Below, piece after piece: positions 17,049-24,789 of a DNA stretch of 64,000 nt. A program made the translations under genes and the position numbers. The stretch spans positions 434,001 to 498,000 of the forward strand of contig REGP01000003.1 of assembly GCA_004134995.1 (NCBI GenBank), given 5' to 3'. Positions within the stretch are counted from its first letter, which is position 1; each line of letters starts with the position of its first letter. The DNA comes from Oxalobacteraceae bacterium CAVE-383 (lineage in GTDB: Bacteria > Pseudomonadota > Gammaproteobacteria > Burkholderiales > Burkholderiaceae_D). The notes beneath the pieces are model-generated. The model was not told the DNA's origin, did not search any database, and saw only the letters and a program-made list of their open reading frames with translations.

Positions 17049-18518
17049 ATGATCAAAAATACCGTCATCGCAACAGCCGTCGCCTTGCTCGCCGCGGGCT
17101 GCTCGCTGCAGCCGACTTACCGGCAGCCGGCGGCGCCGGTTCCCGCCACGTTCCCCCAGGGCGGCGTGTACGACGTTCAGCCGCAGTCGAACGTGCAGCC
17201 GAATGCCGGCCATGGCGCCAATTCGCCGGCCGCGGCCGATATCGGCTGGCGCGACTTCTTTGCCGATCCGCGCCTGCAGCGGATCGAAGAACTCGCACTC
17301 AAGAACAATCGCGACCTGCGCGTATCGATGTTGAACGTGGAAGCGGCGCAGGCGCAATACCAGATCGTGCGCGCCGGGTTGTTTCCGTCGGTCGACGCGG
17401 CCGCATCGAAAAACCGCTCGCGCACGCCGCTGGATCTGTCGTCTTCCGGCCGCACCATTTCGAGCTCCTATTCGGTGGGCTTGAATGCTTCCTGGGAAAT
17501 CGATTTTTTCGGGCGGATCCGCAGCCTGAAGGATCAGGCGCTGGCGCAATATCTGGCGACCGCCGAAGCGCGCAAGGCGGCGGAGCTGTCGCTGCTGTCG
17601 GCGGTGGCCTCGCAATACCTGACCGTGCTGGCCTTCGACGATCAACTGGCGGTGACGCGCAATACCCTGACCAATACGCAGGAGTCGTACCGCATCGCCA
17701 AGCTGCAGTTCGATACCGGCACCGGTTCGGAACTGGACTTGCGCCAGTCGCAAGGCATTGCGGAACAGGCTGCCGCCAATCTGCAAGCGCAACTGCGCTC
17801 GCGCGCGCAGGCCGAGAACGCGCTGGTGCTGCTGGTAGGCCAGCCGCTGCCTGACGATCTGCCGGCGGGTTTGCCGCTGGACAGCCAGAACCTGCTGGCC
17901 GATATCCCGGCCGGTTTGCCGTCCGACCTGTTGGCGCGGCGTCCCGACATCGCCCAGGCCGAGCAGGCGCTGCGCGCCGCCAATGCCAATATCGGCGCGG
18001 CGCGCGCGGCGTTCTTCCCGCGCGTTTCGCTGACGGGCGCGCTGGGAACGCTCTCGCCCACCTTCGGCGGCCTGTTCAGTTCAGGATCGCGGTCGTGGTC
18101 GTTCGCGCCGCAGATCTCGGTGCCGATTTTCGAGGGCGGCTCCAACGTGGCCAATCTGCAATTGGCGCAAGTCGAAAAGCGCATCGAGATCGCCAATTAC
18201 GAGAAGGCGATCCAGACCGCCTTCCGCGAAGTGGCCGACGGCCTGGCCGCGCGCGGCACCTACGACAATCAGATCGGATCGCTTGAACGTTTTGTCTATT
18301 CGCAGGACCGCCGGCTGGCGCTGTCCAATCTGCGCTATCGCAACGGCGTCGACAGCTATCTGACGGTGCTGACCGCGCAGACCGATCTGTACAACGCGCA
18401 GTTGTCGCTGATCAGCGCGCGGCTGCAGCGGCTGACCAATCTGGTCAGCCTGTATCAGACCCTGGGCGGCGGCTGGATCGAACATACCGGAGACCAGCCG
18501 CGTCCGGCGGACGGCTGA
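17049..18518 (+). CDS. RND efflux outer-membrane factor (NodT/OprM family lipoprotein)
   Basis: A 489-residue TolC-like channel. It starts one base after the pump stop. The signal peptide ends in a lipobox (LLAAGCSLQP, Cys ~15) and is followed by the family's PTYRQPAAPVP. Two outer-membrane efflux repeats are present: the first around WRDFFADPRLQRIEELALKNNRDLRVSMLNVEAAQAQY, the second around LLARRPDIAQAEQALRAANANIGAARAAFFP. The trimer would span the outer membrane and periplasm and complete the tripartite pump. Very tight spacing of the three genes shows one operon. Confidence 0.94.
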   Translation: MIKNTVIATAVALLAAGCSLQPTYRQPAAPVPATFPQGGVYDVQPQSNVQPNAGHGANSPAAADIGWRDFFADPRLQRIEELALKNNRDLRVSMLNVEAAQAQYQIVRAGLFPSVDAAASKNRSRTPLDLSSSGRTISSSYSVGLNASWEIDFFGRIRSLKDQALAQYLATAEARKAAELSLLSAVASQYLTVLAFDDQLAVTRNTLTNTQESYRIAKLQFDTGTGSELDLRQSQGIAEQAAANLQAQLRSRAQAENALVLLVGQPLPDDLPAGLPLDSQNLLADIPAGLPSDLLARRPDIAQAEQALRAANANIGAARAAFFPRVSLTGALGTLSPTFGGLFSSGSRSWSFAPQISVPIFEGGSNVANLQLAQVEKRIEIANYEKAIQTAFREVADGLAARGTYDNQIGSLERFVYSQDRRLALSNLRYRNGVDSYLTVLTAQTDLYNAQLSLISARLQRLTNLVSLYQTLGGGWIEHTGDQPRPADG

Positions 18519-18529
18519 GATGCGAGGCC

Positions 18530-19171
18530 ATGGCGAGAAGCACTAAAAAAGAAGCGCTTGAAACACGCTGCCGCATTCTGGATGCCGCCGAGGACGTGTT
18601 TCATGCATGCGGCGTTTCGCAGACCTCGCTGGCCGACATCGCCGCCGCCGCCGGTCTGACGCGCGGCGCGATTTACTGGCATTTCGAAAACAAGAGCGAC
18701 CTCTTCAACGCCATGTGCGAACGGGTCAAGCTGCCGCTGGACGAGATGATGAGCGCCGAAAGCGAACAGCGCGCAAGCGATCCGCTGGGGCAGTTTCTGG
18801 AGGATGCCGTGATGGTGCTGCGGCACGTTGCGCACGATCCGCGTTCGCGCAAGGTATTCGATATCCTGTTCAACAAGTGCGAATACGTCGAGCCCGACGA
18901 TCCGATCGTGGTGCGCCAGCGCGAGAGCTTCACGGCCGGCAAAGTGAAGATCAAGAAGATGCTGGCGTGTTCCGTGGAGCAAGGGCAATTGCCGGGCAGC
19001 CTGGACATCGATCTGGCCTATGTGATGGTGCATGCCACATTCTCCGGCTTGCTGCACGACTGGCTGTTCGCGCCGGGCAATTTCGATTTATCGAAAGATG
19101 CGGAACGGCTGTTTTCGGCGACCATTCATATGCTGCGGATGGCGCCGACCTTGCGGCAGTCTGCGGTTTAA
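18530..19171 (+). CDS. TetR-family repressor of the efflux operon (AcrR/TtgR-like)
   Basis: A 213-residue regulator. The N-terminal HTH (ILDAAEDVFHACGVSQTSLADIAAAAGLTRGAIYWHFENKSDLFNAM) is the typical AcrR/TtgR sequence, and the C-terminal domain follows the multidrug-binding TetR_C pattern (PRSRKVFDILFNKCEYV). It lies 11 bases after the outer-membrane factor on the same strand; in E. coli and Pseudomonas the corresponding gene is divergent from the pump. Autoregulation as the last gene of the operon would make a feedback loop through the operator at 12466-12489. Confidence 0.92.
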   Translation: MARSTKKEALETRCRILDAAEDVFHACGVSQTSLADIAAAAGLTRGAIYWHFENKSDLFNAMCERVKLPLDEMMSAESEQRASDPLGQFLEDAVMVLRHVAHDPRSRKVFDILFNKCEYVEPDDPIVVRQRESFTAGKVKIKKMLACSVEQGQLPGSLDIDLAYVMVHATFSGLLHDWLFAPGNFDLSKDAERLFSATIHMLRMAPTLRQSAV

Positions 19172-19190
19172 GAAGTCGACTCCTCCGGCG

Positions 19191-19230
19191 CCGTTTCAAC
19201 TCGTTTCAATTCGTTTCAATCCGTTTCAAT
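19191..19230. repeat. Four tandem 10-bp repeats (YCGTTTCAAY)
   Basis: CCGTTTCAAC, TCGTTTCAAT, TCGTTTCAAT and CCGTTTCAAT stand in direct tandem with no spacer, starting 20 bases after the TetR stop and 177 bases before the DUF4148 start. The 10-bp period places each copy on the same face of the helix. Confidence 0.85.
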
Positions 19231-19406
19231 TGCCGTACTTTGTACGCCGATGTATCGGCCGCCATGCGGTTACGATTCCATACAAATACCCAACCCGGAG
19301 ACATACTTCAGATACAGGCAATGTTGATACTTGGAACAGTCGCCGAGCCGTGCAAGGCAAAGCGACGCTTTTCAAAATCCGTTCACTATCTGAAAGAGAG
19401 TCTCAA

Positions 19407-19688
19407 ATGTATACCAAAAAATTGATCGCCTTGCTGTTGCTGTCCGCTTCCGCCGGTGCTGTTCTGGCCGATACCGATGTACCGATGAGTCCGCCTTCCG
19501 GCGTCAGCCGCACCCGGGCGGAAGTGGTGTCCGAACTGAAGCAGGCGCCATTATGGAACGCCAACGGCGATGCAAACTACCCGGTGCTGCCGGTGGCGCA
19601 ATCCGGTTACTCTCGCGGACAGGTGCAAGCCGATTTGGCCGCATCGCAAGCTGACGTGCATGACAATTCCTTGTATAGCGGTTCTTGA
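19407..19688 (+). CDS. DUF4148-family small exported protein
   Basis: A 93-residue protein with a clear Sec signal (MYTKKLIALLLLSASAGAVLA, cleavage expected after AxA-like VLA) and a short mature part containing SRTRAEVVSELKQA and SRGQVQADLAASQA. The R-A-x-V-x-x-E-L-x-x-A pattern appears twice in degenerate form, as in DUF4148 proteins of Burkholderia and relatives. The function is unknown. AGAGAG precedes the ATG, and a terminator follows directly, so it is a single-gene unit. Confidence 0.78.
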   Translation: MYTKKLIALLLLSASAGAVLADTDVPMSPPSGVSRTRAEVVSELKQAPLWNANGDANYPVLPVAQSGYSRGQVQADLAASQADVHDNSLYSGS

Positions 19689-19696
19689 AGCGTGGC

Positions 19697-19723
19697 GCCG
19701 GCCTTGCTGAAGGCCGGCATTTT
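19697..19723 (+). terminator. Terminator after the DUF4148 gene
   Basis: A 9-bp perfect stem (GCCGGCCTT at 19697-19705 with AAGGCCGGC at 19710-19718), a 4-base loop and an ATTTTG tail. Confidence 0.8.
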
Positions 19724-19817
19724 GATTTGCATTCCAGGAAAAAAGTAAATACGGAAGGGGCTAAAAATACCGGCTTTCTCAGACAGATAGAATAAATAAA
19801 TCACTGAGGAGAACGCA

Positions 19818-20639
19818 ATGGAAATACAAGGCCGCGAATTTGAGCTTGGCAAAAAATCCGAGTACGAAACCTGCTACAACCCCCAAAAATTATTTCCGAT
19901 TCCACGGCAAGAGAAGCGGCGCGAGATCGGCATTTCGGGCGCGCTGCCCTTTTACGGCGCGGATATATGGAATCACTACGAGGTGTCGTGGCTGACCGCC
20001 AAGGGAAAGCCCCAAGTGGCGATCGCGGAAATTATCTATGGCTGCGAATCGCCATGCATCATCGAATCCAAGTCGATGAAGTTGTACTTCAACACGTTTA
20101 ACAACACGCGATTCGCTGACACCGAGACAGTCAGAAAGACCCTCGAACAGGATATCTCCGCAAATGTCGGAATACAGGCACAGGTAATCTTGACATTGCT
20201 TGATGACGGCAGGAATGCTGCATTGCAAGGATTGGACGGGCAATGCATCGATGCGCTGGATATCAACATCGACGCCTTCGAGCTGGATAGAAATCTGTTG
20301 AAGATAAGCGATCAAAATGTGGAAGAAATCCTTTACTCCAACTTATTGAAGTCGAATTGCCTGGTGACCAATCAGCCGGATTGGGGCAGTGTCCAGATAT
20401 CTTACAAAGGACGAAAAATCGACAGGGAAGGGTTGCTGAGGTACATCGTCTCGTTCAGAAATCACAATGAGTTTCATGAGCAATGCATCGAGCGCATCTT
20501 CATGGATATTCAGACTTGCTGTCAGCCGGAATCCCTGACGGTCTACGGCCGGTATACCCGCCGCGGGGGATTGGATATCAATCCGATTCGTTCTACACAA
20601 AAAATTCAGCCGACAAATAATAGAAATCAAAGGCAGTAG
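19818..20639 (+). CDS. queF: NADPH-dependent 7-cyano-7-deazaguanine reductase (preQ0 reductase)
   Basis: This enzyme reduces preQ0 to preQ1 in queuosine synthesis. The 273-residue length fits the two-domain E. coli-type (YqcD) QueF. The NADPH-binding signature ESKSMKLYFNTFNNTRF is in the N-terminal T-fold. The catalytic Cys is C181 in LKSNCLVTNQPDWGSV with its Asp seven residues later. FHEQCIERIFMDI and YGRYTRRGGLDINPIRS close the C-terminal fold. The start has GAGGAG upstream. Base composition is more AT-rich than in flanking genes. It pairs with the transporter downstream (34 bases). No other queuosine gene (queC, queD, queE, tgt) is in the window. Confidence 0.95.
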   Translation: MEIQGREFELGKKSEYETCYNPQKLFPIPRQEKRREIGISGALPFYGADIWNHYEVSWLTAKGKPQVAIAEIIYGCESPCIIESKSMKLYFNTFNNTRFADTETVRKTLEQDISANVGIQAQVILTLLDDGRNAALQGLDGQCIDALDINIDAFELDRNLLKISDQNVEEILYSNLLKSNCLVTNQPDWGSVQISYKGRKIDREGLLRYIVSFRNHNEFHEQCIERIFMDIQTCCQPESLTVYGRYTRRGGLDINPIRSTQKIQPTNNRNQRQ

Positions 20640-20673
20640 ATTTTTTCGAACGTATTTCAGGAAAAGGCAAAAT

Positions 20674-21618
20674 ATGGCGATGTATCGCATAGCGGGCGTT
20701 TTGGAGGCCAGAGGCGATGATGACGGCGTCGCGGTCAATATCAGCATCAATGGCACGGACAAGATTTTTCAAAAAAACATCAAGGAAATCCACACAAAAG
20801 AATGGCTGGAGAAATTTCAGCCGGAAGATGTTGCGTATATCGGCTTCCTTGCGGCAGCCGAATATAACAACAATCGGCACTTGATAAAATCGATTGCCGG
20901 CAGAAAAGGCGCTGTCACAAAGAACGTCGTTTTTCTCGGCATGTTTTTTGTGTGCTTTTTGATCATGTGCAATCTCACGGCATCAAAAGTGGCATCGCTG
21001 CCATTCCCATTTTTGGATAGGAATATCCAATTTCCCGCGGCATTAATTTTCTTTCCCATCACTTATCTGTTCAGTAATGTTCTCACCGAGGTGTATGGCT
21101 ACAAAGTGGCGCGCATGGTTATCTGGTGCAGTTTCACCTGTAGCATTATCGTGTTGGCGGGAACATGGGCGGCCGTACAAGTGCCGGGTGCGGAAGCATG
21201 GCTGAATAGCGCCAAAGATGTTCAATCGTCCTATGCACTGCTTTTCGACACTTCTTTGCGCGTGTTCATTGCATCGTCCCTGGCGTACTTCCTTGGAGAG
21301 TTTCTAAATTCGATGGTGTTGGCAAAATTGAAGATATTGTCGGCGGGCCGGCACCTCTATGTCCGGGTTGTCGGCAGCACGGCGATTGCGGTGCTGGCCG
21401 ATAGCGCGATATTTTGCTGGGTGGCCTTTTACGGAATATTGTCGGCGCAGGCCATCATGGCAATGGTCCTTACGCAAGTGGTATTCAAGGTGACATACGA
21501 AATCGCGATGCTGCCCGTCACTTACAGGATCGTTGCATTCCTGAAAAACAAGGATCAAATGGATTACTTCGATATTGCGACCAACTTCAATCCCTTTTCC
21601 CTCAAGACCGAGGATTAA
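20674..21618 (+). CDS. yhhQ: YhhQ-type queuosine precursor transporter with extra N-terminal domain
   Basis: The C-terminal ~230 residues are a VUT/DUF165 membrane transporter with six helices (GMFFVCFLIMCNLTASKV, FPITYLFSNVLTEVYGYKVARMVIW, and FLGEFLNSMVLAKLK); E. coli YhhQ imports preQ0 and preQ1. It is preceded by about 80 cytosolic residues (MAMYRIAGVLEARGDDDG to NNNRHLIKS) that E. coli YhhQ (221 residues) lacks; I do not recognise this domain. Co-location with queF, which acts on the same intermediate, supports the assignment. Its last codons overlap by 4 bases the end of the convergent repressor gene. Confidence 0.88.
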   Translation: MAMYRIAGVLEARGDDDGVAVNISINGTDKIFQKNIKEIHTKEWLEKFQPEDVAYIGFLAAAEYNNNRHLIKSIAGRKGAVTKNVVFLGMFFVCFLIMCNLTASKVASLPFPFLDRNIQFPAALIFFPITYLFSNVLTEVYGYKVARMVIWCSFTCSIIVLAGTWAAVQVPGAEAWLNSAKDVQSSYALLFDTSLRVFIASSLAYFLGEFLNSMVLAKLKILSAGRHLYVRVVGSTAIAVLADSAIFCWVAFYGILSAQAIMAMVLTQVVFKVTYEIAMLPVTYRIVAFLKNKDQMDYFDIATNFNPFSLKTED

Positions 21619-22253
21619 TGCTCCGGCATTCTGGTTTCAATCACTATACCTAAAATCCGATCCGCATTTTTCAGTTTCAAGGCCTTGTCCCCGATCTCTG
21701 GATGGAGCTTTCTAAAAAGCAGATTCGCTCCATCTTTCACCACTCTCCTTAAAGTTGGCTCGTTGCCGTTAAACGAGATCAGCACGATTCTCCCGTCTTC
21801 TTCGCATAGGTCGATGGGCGCCACAACGATCAGGGAGTTTTCTCTGAACCTGGGCGCCATGGACGGCATGGTCTTGAGCGCGAAATATCTATTTTTATTT
21901 TGTTCCGGATCGACCGCAAGCCACTTCTTGAATTCGCACGAATAAGCGGTATCACCCAGATAAGAAAGCACTTCGTTCCATTCGACGACAGGAATGAAAT
22001 TTCTCTGAGATAGTTGAGGCGATTTGCCGTCATCGGATATGGGCTCAATGCCGGCTAATTGAGCGATTGTCACATTTAACGCATCGGCAATAACAATGAT
22101 AGTGCTAAGGCGGGGATCCTTCGTCTGCTTATGCAATATCTTGTTGATGGTCGCTTGCGGAAGATTGGTCGTTCTTGCAAGTTCGGCTTCGGATACGCCG
22201 GCGAGTTTCATTGCTGTGCGTATGTTCTCAGAAACCGGCGGCGTTGCTGTCAT
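21615..22253 (-). CDS. XRE-HTH repressor with S24/LexA-like C-terminal domain
   Basis: A 212-residue phage-repressor-like protein. Residues ~8-70 form an XRE HTH (AMKLAGVSEAELARTTNLPQATINKILHKQT). The C-terminal half looks like a LexA/CI peptidase fold: the Ser-containing motif appears as MPSMAP (family GDSMxP), but the strand that should hold the catalytic Lys reads PTLRRV where LexA has VTVKRL, so Lys is replaced by Arg. Self-cleavage is therefore doubtful. It faces the queF-yhhQ genes and overlaps the yhhQ end by 4 bases. Low GC suggests acquisition. Its targets are unknown. Confidence 0.78.
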   Translation of the reverse strand: MTATPPVSENIRTAMKLAGVSEAELARTTNLPQATINKILHKQTKDPRLSTIIVIADALNVTIAQLAGIEPISDDGKSPQLSQRNFIPVVEWNEVLSYLGDTAYSCEFKKWLAVDPEQNKNRYFALKTMPSMAPRFRENSLIVVAPIDLCEEDGRIVLISFNGNEPTLRRVVKDGANLLFRKLHPEIGDKALKLKNADRILGIVIETRMPEH

Positions 22254-22502
22254 AAGGTAATTCTGAAATGTTGGTGATCAAAAGAAGGTGATCGGGTATT
22301 GTACTTTTTATGCCGTGCAAGTGCGCCCGGCATTCGTACAGCGGGCTTCAGGCAGACCGCCGTTCAAAGATTCCGTTAGCGAGAAATTGCTGAACAAAAA
22401 ATAATATAAGAATTAAAAAAACGTTTAAGTTATTTTTATCGGATGTTAAATTCCCTTGGCTAACTTATTGGGCGGTCGCCTTCACTTGTTCAGGTAAACA
22501 AT

Positions 22503-23435
22503 ATGAAACCAGTTATTTTTATCGACGGCGAATCCGGCACCACGGGTTTGGGAATACATTCCAAACTGAGCGTCCGGGACGATATTGAATTGATCCACCT
22601 GCCCGAATCCGAACGCAAGAACACGGAAGCTCGCACGGCCGCAATGAATGCTTGCGACATCGCAATCCTTTGCCTGCCGGACGATGCCGCGCGTCAAGCC
22701 GTTTCGTTTATAGAAAATCCGGCAGTTCGCGTACTGGACGCCAGTTCCGCGCATCGAACGACACCGGGCTGGATATATGGATTTCCCGAGCTTGCGTCCG
22801 ACCAGACAGAGAAGATTGCCGCGGCAAAGCGTGTTTCGAACCCCGGATGTTATCCAACCGGCGCAATTTCTCTATTACGTCCATTGACTGACTCAAAAAT
22901 TTTGCCGGCCGATTATCCGGTGAATATTCATGCAATATCAGGTTATTCCGGTTCTGGGCGCGCGCTCATCGACATCTACGAAAATTCAAACAATCCGGAG
23001 CATACCGATGCGCCATTTCGCGGCTATGGATTGAACCTCGATCACAAGCACCTTCCGGAAATGCGAATGCATGGAGGACTGCAATTCAACCCCATTTTTA
23101 CACCGGCATATGGGAATTTTCGGCAAGGAATTGTTCTGTACGTTCCGATCCATCGGCGCTTGCTGCCGTCCCAGGTTTCAGCGGAGGCGATCCATGCTTG
23201 TTTGATGGCGCATTATTCAAATGCTTTCTATGTGCACGTATTGCCCATGGACGCAGCGCGCGCGGTTTTTTACGTGGAGCCGGAGTATTTAAATGACACA
23301 AATGATATCGATCTGTACGTGTTCTCGAATGAAGATACCGGCCAGATATTGCTTGCGGCGGTCTACGACAATTTGGGAAAAGGCGCGTCTGGAGCCGCAT
23401 TGCAAAATTTGACCATCATGCTTCAAGGCGCATAA
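22503..23435 (+). CDS. argC: N-acetyl-gamma-glutamyl-phosphate reductase, type 2
   Basis: ArgC reduces N-acetylglutamyl phosphate to the semialdehyde in arginine synthesis. The 310-residue length fits the short type 2 (AGPR2) form. The NADP-binding N-terminus reads [13 protein letters not shown], then [29 protein letters not shown] and the catalytic Cys in [12 protein letters not shown] His in the active-site region follows in HKHLPEM. Many Burkholderiales carry a long ArgC elsewhere, so this may be a second copy. It is a single gene; a 249-base non-coding AT-rich stretch separates it from the repressor. Confidence 0.93.
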   Translation: MKPVIFIDGESGTTGLGIHSKLSVRDDIELIHLPESERKNTEARTAAMNACDIAILCLPDDAARQAVSFIENPAVRVLDASSAHRTTPGWIYGFPELASDQTEKIAAAKRVSNPGCYPTGAISLLRPLTDSKILPADYPVNIHAISGYSGSGRALIDIYENSNNPEHTDAPFRGYGLNLDHKHLPEMRMHGGLQFNPIFTPAYGNFRQGIVLYVPIHRRLLPSQVSAEAIHACLMAHYSNAFYVHVLPMDAARAVFYVEPEYLNDTNDIDLYVFSNEDTGQILLAAVYDNLGKGASGAALQNLTIMLQGA

Positions 23436-23463
23436 CGGTCGCATCGCGTCCCAAAGATGGTCT

Positions 23464-23895
23464 CTACCAGGGCGTCGGCGGCGGCACCGGCGCCGGGCCG
23501 GGCATGGGAATGGTGGTGAAGTCGGCCGGGCTGACGATTTCCAGGTATTCCATGTCCTCAGAATAGTCGAACAGGAAATGCACGATGCCCGGCCGCTGAT
23601 GCACGCAATCGCCGGCCTTCACCAGCGTCGGCTGGTCTTCGTACATGAAGCGCGCCCAGCCCTTGAGCATGATCACGATATGGAAATTGGCTTCGTGCCG
23701 ATGCCAGCCGGTGCCGGCCACCGGCGCCTTGTTGGCCTTCACCAGCTGCGCGATCACCTGGCCGCCGGTGGATGCCGCGATGCCGAGATCGCGGTACAGA
23801 AAGAAATCGCGCAAGCCGCCCGTCTCGTAATGGGTGTCGCCTTCGCATACGTGGGAAAAAACATTCTCCATCGTTTGAGCAAGTTCCTGAGTCAT
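23464..23895 (-). CDS. Cupin-domain protein
   Basis: A 143-residue single-domain cupin. Motif 1 is GWHRHEANFHIVIMLKGWARF, with His and Glu metal ligands, and motif 2 is AGDCVHQRPGIVHFLFDYS, with the last His. It ends in a Pro-rich tail (PGPAPVPPPTP). The start at 23895 (MTQELAQ) is chosen because AAGGA lies nine bases upstream; an in-frame ATG at 23904 and a longer frame to 23919 exist. The function is unknown: it could be a small-molecule dioxygenase or a sugar- or effector-binding protein. The GST-like gene lies 44 bases upstream on the same strand, suggesting an operon. Confidence 0.8.
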   Translation of the reverse strand: MTQELAQTMENVFSHVCEGDTHYETGGLRDFFLYRDLGIAASTGGQVIAQLVKANKAPVAGTGWHRHEANFHIVIMLKGWARFMYEDQPTLVKAGDCVHQRPGIVHFLFDYSEDMEYLEIVSPADFTTIPMPGPAPVPPPTPW

Positions 23896-23939
23896 TGCTG
23901 CCATCCTTTCCGCGGCCAAGTCCGCATCAGCTAGAACAT

Positions 23940-24593
23940 TTAAAACTCCATATCCAGTTCATCGATTTCCACCGGTTCTTCTTCCGCCGCGGCGATCCAT
24001 TCCTTCATCGGCGCCAGCGCCATGATGCGCTTGCAATAGGCGGCGCAGACCGGATCGAGCGGCACGTCGTAAGTCATGAAGCGCGTAACCACCGGCGCGT
24101 ACATGGCGTCGGCCAGGGTGCGCTCGCCGAACAGGAACGGACCGCCGTACATGCCCAGGCACTGCTTCCAGATGGTGGTGATGCGGTCGATATCGGCCTG
24201 CGCGCGCGACCAGACCTTGAAGGCCGGGAAATGCGCTTTCAGATTCATCGGCAGCGCGCCGCGCATGGCGCTGAAGCCGGAATGCATTTCGCCGCAGATG
24301 GCGCGGCAATGCGCGCGCGCGGCCTGGTCGGCCGGCAACAGTTTGGCGCCGGGCCGGATTTCGTTCAGATATTCGCCGATCGCCAGGGTGTCCCAGACGA
24401 CGATGTCGCCGTGGGTCAGGCAAGGCACCAGGATCGATGACGACAGCAGCAGGATTTCGGCGCGGGCGGCCGGATCGTCCGGCGAGACGATTTCTTCCTT
24501 GAAAGCGAGATCGGCAAACTTCGCCATCAGCCAGCCGCGCAAGGACCACGCGGAGTAGTTTTTGCTGGTGATGCGCAACAGGGTCTTGGGCAT
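23940..24593 (-). CDS. Glutathione S-transferase-like protein
   Basis: A 217-residue protein with an N-terminal thioredoxin-like domain (ITSKNYSAWSLRGWLMAK, then ILVPCLTHGDIVVWDTLAIGEYLNE, holding the cis-Pro and the glutathione-binding Asp-Thr) and a C-terminal helical domain (FLFGERTLADAMYAPVVTRF). SxxYSxWSLRxWL is the start of a GST group common in proteobacteria whose substrates are unknown. An upstream frame extends to 24800, but the ATG at 24593, matching the family N-terminus and preceded by AGAGGAC, is chosen. It is divergent from phaZ. Confidence 0.87.
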   Translation of the reverse strand: MPKTLLRITSKNYSAWSLRGWLMAKFADLAFKEEIVSPDDPAARAEILLLSSSILVPCLTHGDIVVWDTLAIGEYLNEIRPGAKLLPADQAARAHCRAICGEMHSGFSAMRGALPMNLKAHFPAFKVWSRAQADIDRITTIWKQCLGMYGGPFLFGERTLADAMYAPVVTRFMTYDVPLDPVCAAYCKRIMALAPMKEWIAAAEEEPVEIDELDMEF

Positions 24594-24712
24594 ATTTGTC
24601 CTCTTGGTCTGAAAATCGCGGCGGGCCGTCGGCCGGCCGGATGTCTCCGTAATGATTTCCGCGCTTTGACGGGATTCTCCCTGCATATGCAAGGCGCGTG
24701 CCAGAGCGCTTA

Positions 24713-24730
24713 CTGGCACGACTATTGCAT
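24713..24730 (+). promoter_or_regulatory. Sigma-54 promoter of phaZ
   Basis: CTGGCACG-ACTA-TTGCAT matches the RpoN consensus YTGGCACG-N4-TTGCW at every defined base, with GG-N10-GC spacing. It sits 60 bases before the phaZ ATG, in the right direction, in the non-coding gap between the GST gene and phaZ. An 8-bp inverted repeat (24697-24704 with 24713-24720) overlaps the -24 element, and a TGCATATGCA palindrome lies at 24682-24691. Confidence 0.85.
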
Positions 24731-24789
24731 CCCTTACAGCTTCGGAATGCCGCAGGCAAAACGTTCCCCGCGAACAAGAAAGCGAATAT

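Noticed and set aside
19740-19817. preQ1 riboswitch upstream of queF
   Set aside because: I could not fit the short stem, C-rich loop and A-rich tail of a preQ1-I switch to this segment; nothing beyond AT-richness is seen.
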